DNA from: Alternaria dauci
Taxonomy: Eukaryota > Ascomycota > Dothideomycetes > Pleosporales > Pleosporaceae
Length of the DNA: 64,000 nucleotides
Reading direction: 5' to 3'
NCBI RefSeq assembly: GCF_042100115.1
Contig: NC_091273.1
Location: 1,550,001 to 1,614,000 of the forward strand
Under the pieces are notes generated by a model. That model was given only the letters and a program-made list of their open reading frames with translations. It made no database searches and had not been told where the DNA came from. The translations under genes were made by a program, and so were the position numbers. Positions within the stretch are counted from its first letter, which is position 1. Every line of letters begins with the position of its first letter. This document shows positions 1 to 11,272 of this stretch, one piece after another.

Positions 1-1113
1 AAAATTTACTAAAGGTAACTAAAAAAGACACCTATAGGAAACCTTAGCAGAGGTCTAATAGGGATTACTAGTATTAGCTAGTAATATAATTATAATATAT
101 TATAAAGGGAGGAGGATATAGTATCTTTACTATAATTAAGCTTACTTAGAATTTTATATATTTCTATAAAGCCTAACTACTTTTAACCTTTATACTAATA
201 CTAACTTATAAGCTTTAAGACTTTATTTAAAACTTATACTATATATAAACTTATATATATAATATATTTCCTCTATATTATCCTCTATAAGGTTTTCTAT
301 TATAGCCTAAAAACCCTAACTAGATAAGTAGTAATTAATCTATCTAATATATAATATACTAGCCTTATATATACCTAAGAGCTACTTAAGGTAGTCTATA
401 ATAAGTTAGATAAGTAATTACTAAAGGTTTACTATATATTCTAAGATAGTAAAGTATTTAAAAGAGATTAGATTAACCTCTATATTAGTAAGATTATTAT
501 AGAAGAGACTATTAAGGAGAAGAGGATATAGAAATAGTAGAAGAAAGTTAAAAAGGTTAGATATAAGGCTTAGCTTAATAAACGCTATAGCTATAAGCTC
601 TTTATATTCAGCTATATCTTTCTCCTTAATAAAGTAAGCTTTAGTTAAGAAACCTAAGCCTAGCTATATAAGTAAGTAGTTAATATTAAAAGAGTAATAA
701 AGGATTAATATCTTAGGCTTAAGGAGAAGGAATTTTAATAGATATTATAAGGATATAAGAATATAGTATAGATAGTACTACTACTAATATTCTTTTAGTT
801 AAGGTTAAAAGTATAGTAGTAGCCCTAGGTAGTTATTCTTAAGAAGAGGTAGTAGTTATAAAGGGTAACTATAAAGGTTATAAAGGGTAGATATAATAAA
901 GGATAGTAAAGGATAGTAGAAGATAGTAGGGGATAATATATAAGTTAGAAAGTTACTCTAAATTATCTTATCTCTAGTAAGTATATAATACTATTATATA
1001 TCTTTAGTATCTAGTATTTATAATATACTATATATATACTAGTAGTACTAAATATAAGTATAAGCTTATAGTAACTTAGTTAGCGCTTTATCTTAAAAAA
1101 GTCTTTAAATATT
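1..1113. repeat. RIP-degraded repeat, left host of element C
   Basis: Extremely AT-rich sequence with almost no CpA or TpG dinucleotides, as left by saturating repeat-induced point mutation. No open frame survives. The stretch ends where the 5' LTR of element C begins, and it should continue at 29622 if C inserted here. A region near 500-680 reads as a lysine/arginine/glutamine-rich frame when RIP stops are ignored, which could be a transposase tail, but I cannot assign a family. Around 895-935 a unit containing 'aggatagta' recurs a few times. Confidence 0.7.
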
Positions 1114-1574
1114 TATTATAAGGTAATAAGAGGACTCTCTCCTTAACGTAAGGGTTAGGGTTAGAAGCTAACTAGCGGCTATATTAGAAGGTAATAATCT
1201 TAGCAGGGCTGTAGTTACGTAGATAGTATCTTACTAAGATAGGTCTTCTTAAGATACTAGGTCCTCCCTAGATACTATTAATATCTAAGATATAGAGGGC
1301 TAGGTAAGATATTAGGACCTAAGGTAATAGGTATAAGAATATATTAGATCTTATTATTATACTTATTATAGTTAACTTAAATAGTTTATCTCTTATATAG
1401 ATTATTAACTAGTTATTCTATTATTTATAGAATTAGTATTATTTATCCTTTAGTTATAATAATAACTCTTTTCTACCTAATTATTCTATATCTTACCTTA
1501 TAGACTATTACTAATATCTATCTTACCTTAGTATAGACTAAGCTTAGAGAAGTATAGTAAACCCCTATATAATA
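1114..1574 (+). repeat. 5' LTR of element C
   Basis: Starts tattataagg and ends tataata, the RIPed forms of tgttacaagg and tgtaaca seen in the intact element. The same 461-bp sequence recurs at 29161-29621. From the 'ggtataagaatatatt' stretch onward it matches the LTR of element D. The preceding ~200 bp after the first 16 bases do not, so the U3 part is of a different type. Confidence 0.88.
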
Positions 1575-1637
1575 CTTTAACTACCTTAGATATTAGTAGA
1601 TATTTAACTAATAGATTTACTTAATTAAGATTTAATA

Positions 1638-3436
1638 TAGTATCCCTAAGAGTAGTATAGGATAATAAGGCTTAGGGTTAGAGACCCTTAATACTAGTAG
1701 CTATACTAGCTAATTATAAGATGCTAAATATATCTAACTTAGACTTAGAGGAGAACCCTAGTAATAGAGAGCTAAGAAATCTTAAGTAATAGGCCTTTAT
1801 TTAGGCTTAGTAGATAGCTAAGATATAGAATATAATTAATTAGCTTATAAGCTAGATAATAGCTACCCTTAATAAATAACCTATTTCTACTAAGAAACCT
1901 AAGATAGTATTACTAGGGAAATATAGTTGAGAGTAAGAAAAGCTATAAATATTTCTTACTTATATTAACTTATACTATAAGGATAATAAAGTTTCTACTA
2001 ATTAAGAAAAAATCCTTATAGCTAGTATATACCTAAAGGATAAAGCCTCTAACTAGATATAACTTTATATAGATAACTACCTACTAGATATAGAATATAT
2101 AGGTACTAAGGAAGGAACCTCTACCTTATTTATAAGTTAGATAGAGTTTAAGTAAGAAATAGGATATATCTTTAGAGAAGTAGACGCTTAGAACTAGGTA
2201 GAGAAGAAGATTACTTACCTAAGGTAGGCTACGTTAGTATTAGTATATATAGCGGAATTTAAGTAACTATAAGTATAGATTAATTAAGATAATACAGTAC
2301 TTTAAATAGTGTTTAAAGCTAGCCTTAAAGAAAATATTAAGGACAGCCTTATATACTATAATAAGCCTAGAATACTATACGCTCTAATTAAGTTAGTAAT
2401 ATATATTAATAATAGGCTATAGGAATAGAATAACTAGAAGAAATACTTCTAACCTAATGTACCTAACATAAAAAAATAGCGTAGTAGATTTAATAGGGAT
2501 AGTAATACTATTATAACTAGTAAGGTATAAGAGAAAGCTAAAGATAGATATACCTAAGGAAAGGGCTATAATAGCCTTTCTAAGGAAGAACGCTAGAGGT
2601 ATTAAGATAACCTAAGTAACTTAGACCTCTATAAGGAGGTATACTTAGAGGATATAGAAGACTATAAAGTTATTCTATAAGTTAAATTAGATAATAAGGT
2701 TATAGCTATAGATAAGCCTAGGACTATAGACTAGAAAGTTAAGGGTAGAGTTATAATAGAATAACTAGCTAATAACTAGTATTAGATATATAGTAATAAG
2801 ATATATTATACTAATAACTATAAGATTTAAAGCTAAATTATTATTACTAGTAAGAACGCTAAAGTAATTAGGTATAAAGTAATATACTAATAGCCTTACT
2901 TTAATAACCTAATAGCTAAGGTCTCTAATTAAGAAGCTACTAAAGTAGAAAATACTAAAGAATATAAAAAAGTATACTAGTATAATTATAAGATTAACTA
3001 TAAGTACTATAAGAAGGATAAAAAGGAATATAGGATAGACTAAGAGTAGTACTACTACCTAAACTTATAAGTAGATAAGTGCCTAGTAGATAACTACTAC
3101 CTCTATAAACTAAAGAAAGTAGAAATCTATAATAGACTTCTATAGACGTAATATAGAAATAGATATACTTTTTATTAAGATTAACTTAAAAAGGTATAAT
3201 AAGTAGATAACTACTACTATAATATACTTATATTAAATATTTATAAGGTAAAGGACTACCTAATTTATAAGGTCTAGAAGACTAAACCTAGAGAGAGGAT
3301 AGTAAGGGAAGAGATCCCTTATTAGAATATCTACTAGAGTTTCTATTATAATAACCGCTATATAGTATATTAAAGCTTAAAAATAGATATAGGCTACTTC
3401 CCTAGGAAGAGGAAGGATAAGTAGTTAAAAAACTAA
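1638..3436 (+). pseudogene. gag relic of element C (RIP-killed)
   Basis: Colinear with the intact gag at 21665-23605. The start codon is changed from atg to ata, nearly every tgg, cag and caa is now a stop, and the former stop is preceded by the same run of A residues (ttaaaaaactaa). The zinc-knuckle region is shorter or diverged compared with D: around 2600-2640 a block of about 130 bp that would hold the first CCHC knuckle is missing. Boundaries are set by homology and are approximate. Confidence 0.75.
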
Positions 3437-3484
3437 GATACTATTAGGGATAGGGTTATACTAATAAAGGTATACCTAAAAGAG

Positions 3485-3961
3485 TATTATACGGGGGTTT
3501 ACTATACTTCTCTAAGCTTAGTCCTTTCTAAGGTAAGATAGGTTTAGGCGATAGTCTATGAGGTAGCGTATAGAATAATTAGATAGAAAAGAGTTATCGT
3601 TATTAACTAAGAGTATAATAATACTAATTCTATAAATAATAGAATAACTAGTTAATAATCTATATAAGAGATAAACTATTTAAGTTAACTATAATAAGTA
3701 TAATAATAAGATCTAATATATTCTTATACTTATTACCTTAGGTCCTATCCTCCTTACCCTCCCTTCTAAGAGGGAGGCCTAAGAGGGCTATAGCCTCCTA
3801 ATCCTTACTAGCCTCCTAGAGGCTAGGTCTTAGTAGGACGCTATTCCTTTTACGTAATCTAAGCCCTACCTTAGATCTACTTTTATCTATTATATCTACC
3901 TAATAGTCTTCCTTCCTATAACTTATATAAAAGAGAAGTAATTCCTTATTACTTTATAATA
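3485..3961 (-). repeat. 3' LTR of element A
   Basis: Reverse complement of the D-type LTR. It begins tattatacgggg and ends ttataata. It is 477 bp, the same as its partner at 17336-17812. It is followed at 3962 by the inverted polypurine tract (attacccccc ctcttag), which fixes its identity as the 3' LTR of a minus-strand element. Confidence 0.87.
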
Positions 3962-4103
3962 TTACCCCCCCTCTTAGGTGTATTATCTTAATACCCTAGA
4001 TTATTATTTTCTTATACCTAGTCTAGTAGTAGTAGTAGAGGTATAGCTACTCTAGTAGTATTATATCCTCTCTTCCCTCCTTTCCTTACTTTCCCTAACT
4101 GTA
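3962..4103 (-). pseudogene. 3' tail of pol, element A (first fragment)
   Basis: Reverse complement of the last ~140 bp of the element interior: polypurine tract, pol stop and proline-rich pol tail. It is separated from the rest of A (resuming at 11273) by insertion of element B. The 5-mer ctgta at 4099-4103 and ctata at 11273-11277 are the B target-site duplication. Confidence 0.82.
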
Positions 4104-4579
4104 TGTTATAAGGTAATAAGGAATTACTTCCTTTTTATATAGGTTGTATAAAGGAAGACTATTAGGCGGACACGATGGATGAAAGTAGATCTAGGGCGGG
4201 GCCTAGATTACGTGAAAGGAATAGTATCCCGCTAAGACCTAGCCTCTAGGAGGCTAGTAAGGATTAGGAGGTTACGGCCCTCCTAGGCCTCCCTCTTAGA
4301 AGGGAGGGTAAGGAGGATAGGACCTATAGTAATAGGTATAAGAATGTGTTAGATCTTATTATTACACTTATTATAGTTAACTTAAATAGTTTATCTCTTA
4401 TATAGATTGTTAACTAGTTATTCTATTATTTATAGAATTAGTATTGTTTATCCTTTAGTTATAACGATAACTCTTTTCTACCTAATTATTCTATACAATA
4501 CCTTACGGACTACCGCTTTAGTCTACCTCGCCTTAGTATAGACTAAGCCTAGAGAAGTATAGCCTAACCCTGTGTAACA
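4104..4579 (+). repeat. 5' LTR of element B
   Basis: 476 bp, from tgttataagg to gtgtaaca. It still carries unmutated segments such as the ggcggacacgatgg stretch, unlike the 3' LTR at 10797, where the same place reads ggcggatataatag. The two LTRs therefore took different RIP hits after insertion. Confidence 0.9.
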
Positions 4580-4642
4580 CTTTAACTACCTTAGATATTA
4601 GTAGACGTTTAACTAACAGGACAGCCTAATTAAGATTTAATA

Positions 4643-6583
4643 ATAGCTTATTAGGGAAACGCGCAGAATAATAGGGCTTAGGGTTAGGGACCCTTAACGC
4701 TAGCACGCCCTACCCTAGAAAATAATAAGATACTAGAAGTATCTAATAACGAGGGAGAGAACCCTAACGTCACTAAGCTTAGGAATCTTAGGTAACACAC
4801 AACTACGCAGGCTTAGTAGATTACTAAGATGTAGGTAATAATTAATTAGCTTATAGGGTAACTAATAATAACCCCTAATAAATAACCTATTACTATAAAG
4901 AAACCTAAGATAGCGTCACTAGAGAAATACAGTAGAGAACGAGAAAAGCTATAAGTATTTCTTACTAACATTAACCTATACTGTAAGTACAACGAGGTAC
5001 CTAACGACTAGGAAAAGATCCTTATAGCTAGTATATATATAAAGGATAAGGCTTCTAATTAGATGTAACCCTATATAGACGATTATCTACTAGATGTAGA
5101 ATATATAGGCACTAAAGAAGGAACCCGTACCTTATTCGCAAGTTAGACAGAGTTTAAGCAAGAGATAGGACGCATCTTTAGAGAAGTAGACGCTTAGAAC
5201 TAGGTAGAGAAGAAGATTACTCGCCTAAGGTAGACCTCGTTAGTATTAGTATATACGGTGGAATTTAAGCAACTATAAGTACAGATCGATTAGGATAATA
5301 TAGCACTTTAAACAGTATTCAAAGTAGGCCTTAAAGAGAATATTAAGGACAGCCTTATACACTATAATAAGCCTAGGACGCTATACGCTCTAATTAAGCT
5401 AGCTACGCGTATTAATAATAGGTTATAGGAACGAAATAATTAGAAGAAATACTTCTAACCTAACCTGCCTAATATAAAGAAACAGCGTAGTAGATTTGAC
5501 AGGGATAGTAACGCTATTATAACTAGTAAGGTATAAGAGAAGGCTAAAGATAAGAAAACCTAAGGAGGTAAAAGACACGACAGTCTCTCTAAGGAAGAAC
5601 GCTAGCGGCGTTACAACAATAAAGTATGTCTCTAATATAGGAAGATAGGACACTTCGCTAGGGATTACGAAGAAGAATAAGTTAAACAGGTAGCTATTAA
5701 GATCCGGATAATTAGATAAGGCACGCCTTACCTAGCTAGGATAGAGCTAGATAATAACCTAAGCGACTTAGACCTATACGAAGAGGTACGCTTAGAGGAT
5801 AAGGAAGGCTACGAAATCGTCCTAAGAGTTAAACTGGATAACGAAGTTCTTACTATAGGCTAGCTAAAGAAGACTAACTAGAAGGTTAAAGGTACTATTA
5901 TAATAGAACGATTAGCTAACAACTAGTGTTAGGTATATAGTAACAAGACACACTACGCTAATAAATGCACGGTTCGTAAACGAATTATAATTACTAGCCT
6001 AAATACTAAAGAAATTAGGTATTAGGTGATACACTAACAACCCTACTTTGAAGACCTGTTAGCTGAGGTTAGGGACTAAGAAGCTTCTGAAGTAGAGGAT
6101 ACTAAGGATTATAAGGATTTATGTTAGTATAACTGTAAGATTAATTACGAGTTCTATAAATAGGATAAGGAGGAATATAGGATAGACTAGGAATAGTGCT
6201 GTTACCTAAACCTCTAGGTAGACGAATGTCTAGCGGACAACTACTACCTACACGAGCTAGAGAAAGTAGAGACCTACTACAGACTTCTATAGACGCAATG
6301 CAGGAATAGGTGTGACTTCTATCGTAAGCAGCTTAAGGAAGTACATAAGGTAGATAACTATTACTATCACACCCTATTATTAAACATCTATAAGGTTGTA
6401 GACTATAAGATTTACAAAGCTAAGAAGGCTTAACTAAGGAAGAGGATTACTAGGGAGGAGATACCTTATTAGAATATTTACTAGAGCTTCTGTTATAATA
6501 ATAGGTGCTTGACGCACTATAGCTTAAAGAATAACATAGGCTACTTTCCTAGGTATAGGAAAGGTAAGCAGTTAAAAAACTAG
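4643..6583 (+). pseudogene. gag relic of element B
   Basis: Same 1941-bp length as intact gag of element D. The start codon is ata at 4643. Multiple tag/taa codons replace tgg, cag and caa. The frameshift heptamer (gttaaaaaactag) just before the stop at 6581 is preserved. Confidence 0.9.
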
Positions 6584-9500
6584 GATGCCGCTAGGGATAG
6601 GGTCACGCTAGTAAAGGTAGTCCTAAAATAACCCTTAGGAAGGTATAGGATACTAATAGTTAGGTAAAGTAGTTACTTACGACTATATCTATACAGGGAT
6701 AAAACATTAAGGCGCTTGTAGATAGTAGGGCTGTACGAATAATAATCTCACCTAGAGTAGTAGAGAAACACGAACTACCCTACTAGGTTAAGAAGAACCT
6801 AGTATTAGTACTGTTAGCTAACGAGAAACCTATAGAATATAGAAACGGCATAATACGGATAGAAACCGAATTAATAAAGCTACGGATAGCTAGTATAGAG
6901 TGCTAAATAAATATTAATATAATAGAACTAGGAGGACTAGATATATTAATTAGTTATAACTAGCTAGATGCCTATAACCCTGCTATTAACTAGCGAATAA
7001 AGATGATACTTAGAAGAGAACCTATGTATAAGGTTGCTAGAGTACGCTAAAGAGTAAGCCTAAAGGACTAGAGCTTAACCTAGGACGGGAGGTTTAGTAA
7101 GATCTCGCCTTATAAGATTATAAGAATCTATAAGAAGGACCCTTAAAGAGTAGGAGTTATATAGATAAGACGAGTCGCGACTATAAAGGAAGGACCCTTA
7201 CTACTAGAGATACTAAGAGAGTATTAGACCGATAAGTTTAGAGAACTCTTTAAGGAAAACGAAGCTACAGACTTAGTAGACTATTAGGATTAGGATTATG
7301 AGATTATCCTAGATAAAGGGGTAAAGTTAAGCCTAGGACCTATATATCCTATATCGCCTAAGCACGATGCTAAGCTAAGGGAGTATATCTAGAAGAATCT
7401 AAAGAAGGGATTTATCTGACTAGGATTAGGCCTAATAGCCTCACCTATCTTGTTTGTAAAGAAGCCTAACAGGAAGTAGCAACTATATGTTAACTTCTAT
7501 AGGTTAAACAGCGTTACTTAGAAAAACTAATATCCCTTACTACTAATTACGGAGCTTATAGATTAACTCTAGGGAGCTAAGTAGTTTACAAAGTTTAATG
7601 TTTAGGAAGGATTTTACTAAATTAGGATTAAGGAAGGACACGAATAGAGAACAGCGTTTAAGATAAAATATAGACTATTTAAGTATATAGTAATACCTTT
7701 TAGGTTAACGAATACCCTAGTAACGTTTTAGTTAGTTATTAACAACGCGCTTTATAAGTACCTTAGAATCTTTGTTATAGTATACATTAATAATATACTA
7801 GTATACTCTAGCGGGACGCTAGAAGAATATGTAGAATATATTAAGAAAGTGCTTAGGAAGCTTAAGGAATATAAGCTATACCTATAGCTAGGGAAGTGCG
7901 AATTTCACACAAAGGAAACAGAATACCTAGGCTTTATAATATCTATAGAGGGGGTAAAGATAAACCTAAAGAAGACAGCGGCTGTACAGGAATAGCTAAC
8001 GCCTAAAATAGTTAAGGACGTGCAATCCTTCCTAGGATTTACTAACTACTACTAGAAGTTTATTAAGGATTACTTAAAGATTATAACACCTCTCTCTAAG
8101 ATTACGAAGAAGGAAGTTAGTTTTAAATAGAACGAGGAACATTAGGAGGCTTTTAATTAAATTAAGTAGATATTCCTTAAGGCACTAGTACTAGAGATAT
8201 ACGACCTAAAGCGAGAGACGCGAGTTAAGACTAACGCGTTAGATTATACACTTAGAGCTATATTGTTGCAGCAGTGCCTAGATAAAAAGTAGAGACTAGT
8301 GTTCTACTACTTAAGAAAGTTCTCTAGAGTAGAACTAAACTACGACGTTTATAATAAGGAGCTACTAGGAGTAGTTAATGCCTTTAAATAGTAGGAAGTC
8401 TATTTACTAGGACTACTACACTAGATCGAGGTTTTTACTAATTACTAGAACTTAGTAGGTTTTATAATAATAAAGAAACTTAACTAACGACAAGTCTAAT
8501 AGGCTAAGATGCTAGCTTAGTTTAACTTTAAGATAACTTACTGCGCTAGAACGCTTAACGGAGCTGCGGATACTTTAAGCAGGAGATCTAACTTACGTAA
8601 GGAAAATTATAAGGAACTATATAACGCTATATTTAAGAAGATGCCTAATAGTACACTACGTTATAACTAGCCGGAACTAGCTAAGATAGCTAAGGTAGCT
8701 GAGTGGGTAGAAACACTTTAGCAGTAGTAGTAGTAGAGAGCGGCTAGCTAGCAGTTTAAGCCTAACGAGAACGGCTCTAACGAACTATTACAAGACGAGC
8801 GAGAGTACTAAGATATAATTTAAGGTAATTAAATATATATACCTCTATATATAAGACTAAGTCTTATTAAGGAACTATATAAGTCCCTAGAGTATAGATA
8901 TATATTACTAGAAGAAATAGTTAGGCGACTATTAAAGGTATTTATAATACTACGCTTATAAGTAAAGGTATAGGACGTCCTAGGTAACTATTTAGCTTAT
9001 TACTAGAATAAGCCTAAGAGATATAAGCCCTATAGCCTATTATAACCCTTACTACTAACGAGACTATAGAGTAGCGTAATAATAGACTTTATAGTAAAGC
9101 TCCTAAAGTCGTTAGAACTAGGATCTAGAAGATTATATAATATAGTCCTAGTTATTATATGTTATTATATAAAAGGAGCGAAGTTTGTGCCTATAGAAGA
9201 GACTATTATAGTAGAAGAATACGCGTATAAGGTTAGTAAGGCACTAATATTAGAACATAGGATACCTAAAGAGTTTATTACTAACTATAATAAACTATTT
9301 ACTTCTAAGTATTAGAATACATTCCTAGTAAAGCTGGGTGTAAAGAAGAAACTATTAACTAGCTTTTACCCTAAAACAGACGGCTAGACGGAAAGAAGAA
9401 ACAAGACACTAGAGCAGTATCTAAGGATATACGCTAATAAGCTGTAAGATAACTAGGTTAAACTCTTACTAACAGTATAATTAGCCTATAATAGTACTAG

Positions 9501-10740
9501 GTCTGTAATAACTAAGTACTTACTACACTATACGAACTACAGATATAAGCTAGTTACTTATTAAGATCTAAAAGATATAGAGAGTATTATAGTAGGTATA
9601 GATAATAAAGCCCGCTTAATGCGAGAACTATATAAAGAATTAAGTAAGAATATAGCTTATAGGAACCTTATGACAGCTAAGGTAGCTAATAAGTAAAGGA
9701 TTAAGGGACTAACCTTTAAGAAGGGGGATAAAGTTTTCCTGTTACGTTAGAACTTAAAAACTAAGTGACTAAGCAAGAAACTAGACAACCTCTAAATAGG
9801 ACTATTTAAGGTTCTAGAGGAAATAGGTAACGTAAACTATAAACTCTAACTCCTACTAGGTATGCGCATCCACCCTGTCTTTTACAAGAAACTCCTAGAA
9901 AGAGCACCTCTAGATGCTGAGCTAGCTACTAATATAGAGCTTGAAGACGATAAGTACGAGGTCGAAGAAATTAGGGACCTATAGAAAATTAGTTATTAGT
10001 AGAAATACTTAGTTAAGTAGCTAGGATGGCTAGAGAGCTAGAACACTTAGGAACTAAAGGAAAATTTAACGAACTGTAAGTTATAGGTACGTAAGTACTA
10101 TTAGAAACACCTAGAGAAGAGAGGACTAGGTCCTTAAGGGAAAGGAAGTAATTAAAAGAGGGATTAAAAGAAGCGTTAGCCTGTAACTAGCCTAAGTTAG
10201 TTAATAGTCTAGGTAGCGATAGTTTAGTTAGCTAAAAGTCTATACTAGGGGTAGAGTTCCCCTTAGCTTACTCTTTCGCGCAATCCTAAAGACTTAAAAT
10301 AGTATAATCTTAATTAGTAAATGCTTACTCTTACGCCTTAGTCTCTACTACTTCTAGCTAAAGTTAAGTGACCTTAGCCTTAGCTTAAAGAAGCGCTAAG
10401 CGCTTCTTACGCTTTTTAGCCTTAACCTTCTCCTACTCTTCCTTAGTTATAAATAAGCTATACTTAGCTTTTACTAAAATATAGCTAGTATACTACTTAG
10501 AGGTAGTATTTATAAAATAATAAAGATTCTTCTCCTTATACTACTTATAATAAAAGGTTATCTTATTCCTCTATTAGTAGATATAGTTAATATAAGCCTA
10601 GCGCTATTAAGTTAAGTTCTAGGTATAGATATATTAAGAAGTCTAAACCTTAGGTATAGTTAGGGAAAGTAAGGAAAGGAGGGAAGAGAGGATATAATAC
10701 TACTAGAGTAGCTATACCTCTACTACCGCCGCTAGACTAG
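6580..10740 (+). pseudogene. pol relic of element B
   Basis: Colinear with intact pol at 23602-27765. Protease, reverse transcriptase, RNase H, integrase and chromodomain segments are recognisable by nucleotide alignment, but all are interrupted by RIP stops. The antisense frame described for D also lies in its 3' part; its start codon is mutated to ata with first base at 10657 on the minus strand. Confidence 0.9.
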
Positions 10741-10796
10741 GCGCAGGAAAATAATAATCTAGGGTATTAAGACGATACGCCTAAGAGGGGGGGTAA

Positions 10797-11272
10797 TATT
10801 ATAAGGTAATAAGGAATTACTTCCCTTTTATATAGGTCGTATAAAGGAAGACTATTAGGCGGATATAATAGACGAAAGTAGATCTAGGGCAGGGCCTAGA
10901 TTACGTGAAAGGAATAGTATCCTACTAAGACCTAGCCTCTAGGAGGCTAGTAAGGATTAGGAGGTTACGGCCCTCTTAGGCCTCCCTCTTAGAAGGGAGG
11001 GTAAGGAGGATAGGACCTATAGTAATAGGTATAAGAATATGTTAGATCTTATTATTATACTTATTATAGTTAACTTAAATAGTTTATCTCTTATATAGAT
11101 TATTAACTAGTTATTCTATTATTTATAGAATTAGTATTATTTATCTCTTAGTTATAATAATAACTCTTTTCTACCTAATTATTCTATACGCTACCTTATA
11201 GACTACCGCTTTAGTCTACCTCGCCTTAGTATAGACTAAGCCTAGAGAAGTATAGCCTAACCCCGTGTAACA
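10797..11272 (+). repeat. 3' LTR of element B
   Basis: 476 bp, begins tattataagg after the polypurine tract (taagaggggggg) and ends gtgtaaca. It is directly followed by the second copy of the target duplication, ctata, and then by the interior of element A in reverse orientation. Confidence 0.9.

Larger units (their letters stand above)
4104..11272 (+). mobile_element. Element B: partly RIPed chromovirus nested in A
   Basis: 7169 bp, one base longer than intact element D, bounded by two 476-bp LTRs and a 5-bp target duplication (ctgta/ctata, originally ccatg by comparison with D). It aligns along its whole length with D. Many CpG-context and some CpA/TpG sites are still unmutated, so RIP is milder than in A and C. 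Gag and pol are nevertheless full of stops. Short open frames inside it (for example an antisense frame near 5423-5653) are remnants, not genes. Confidence 0.92.

Noticed and set aside
5423..5653. Open frame in RIPed element B (and a similar one at 16270-16461)
   Set aside because: These are the RIPed equivalents of the antisense gag shadow, open by chance because RIP creates few stops in that frame.
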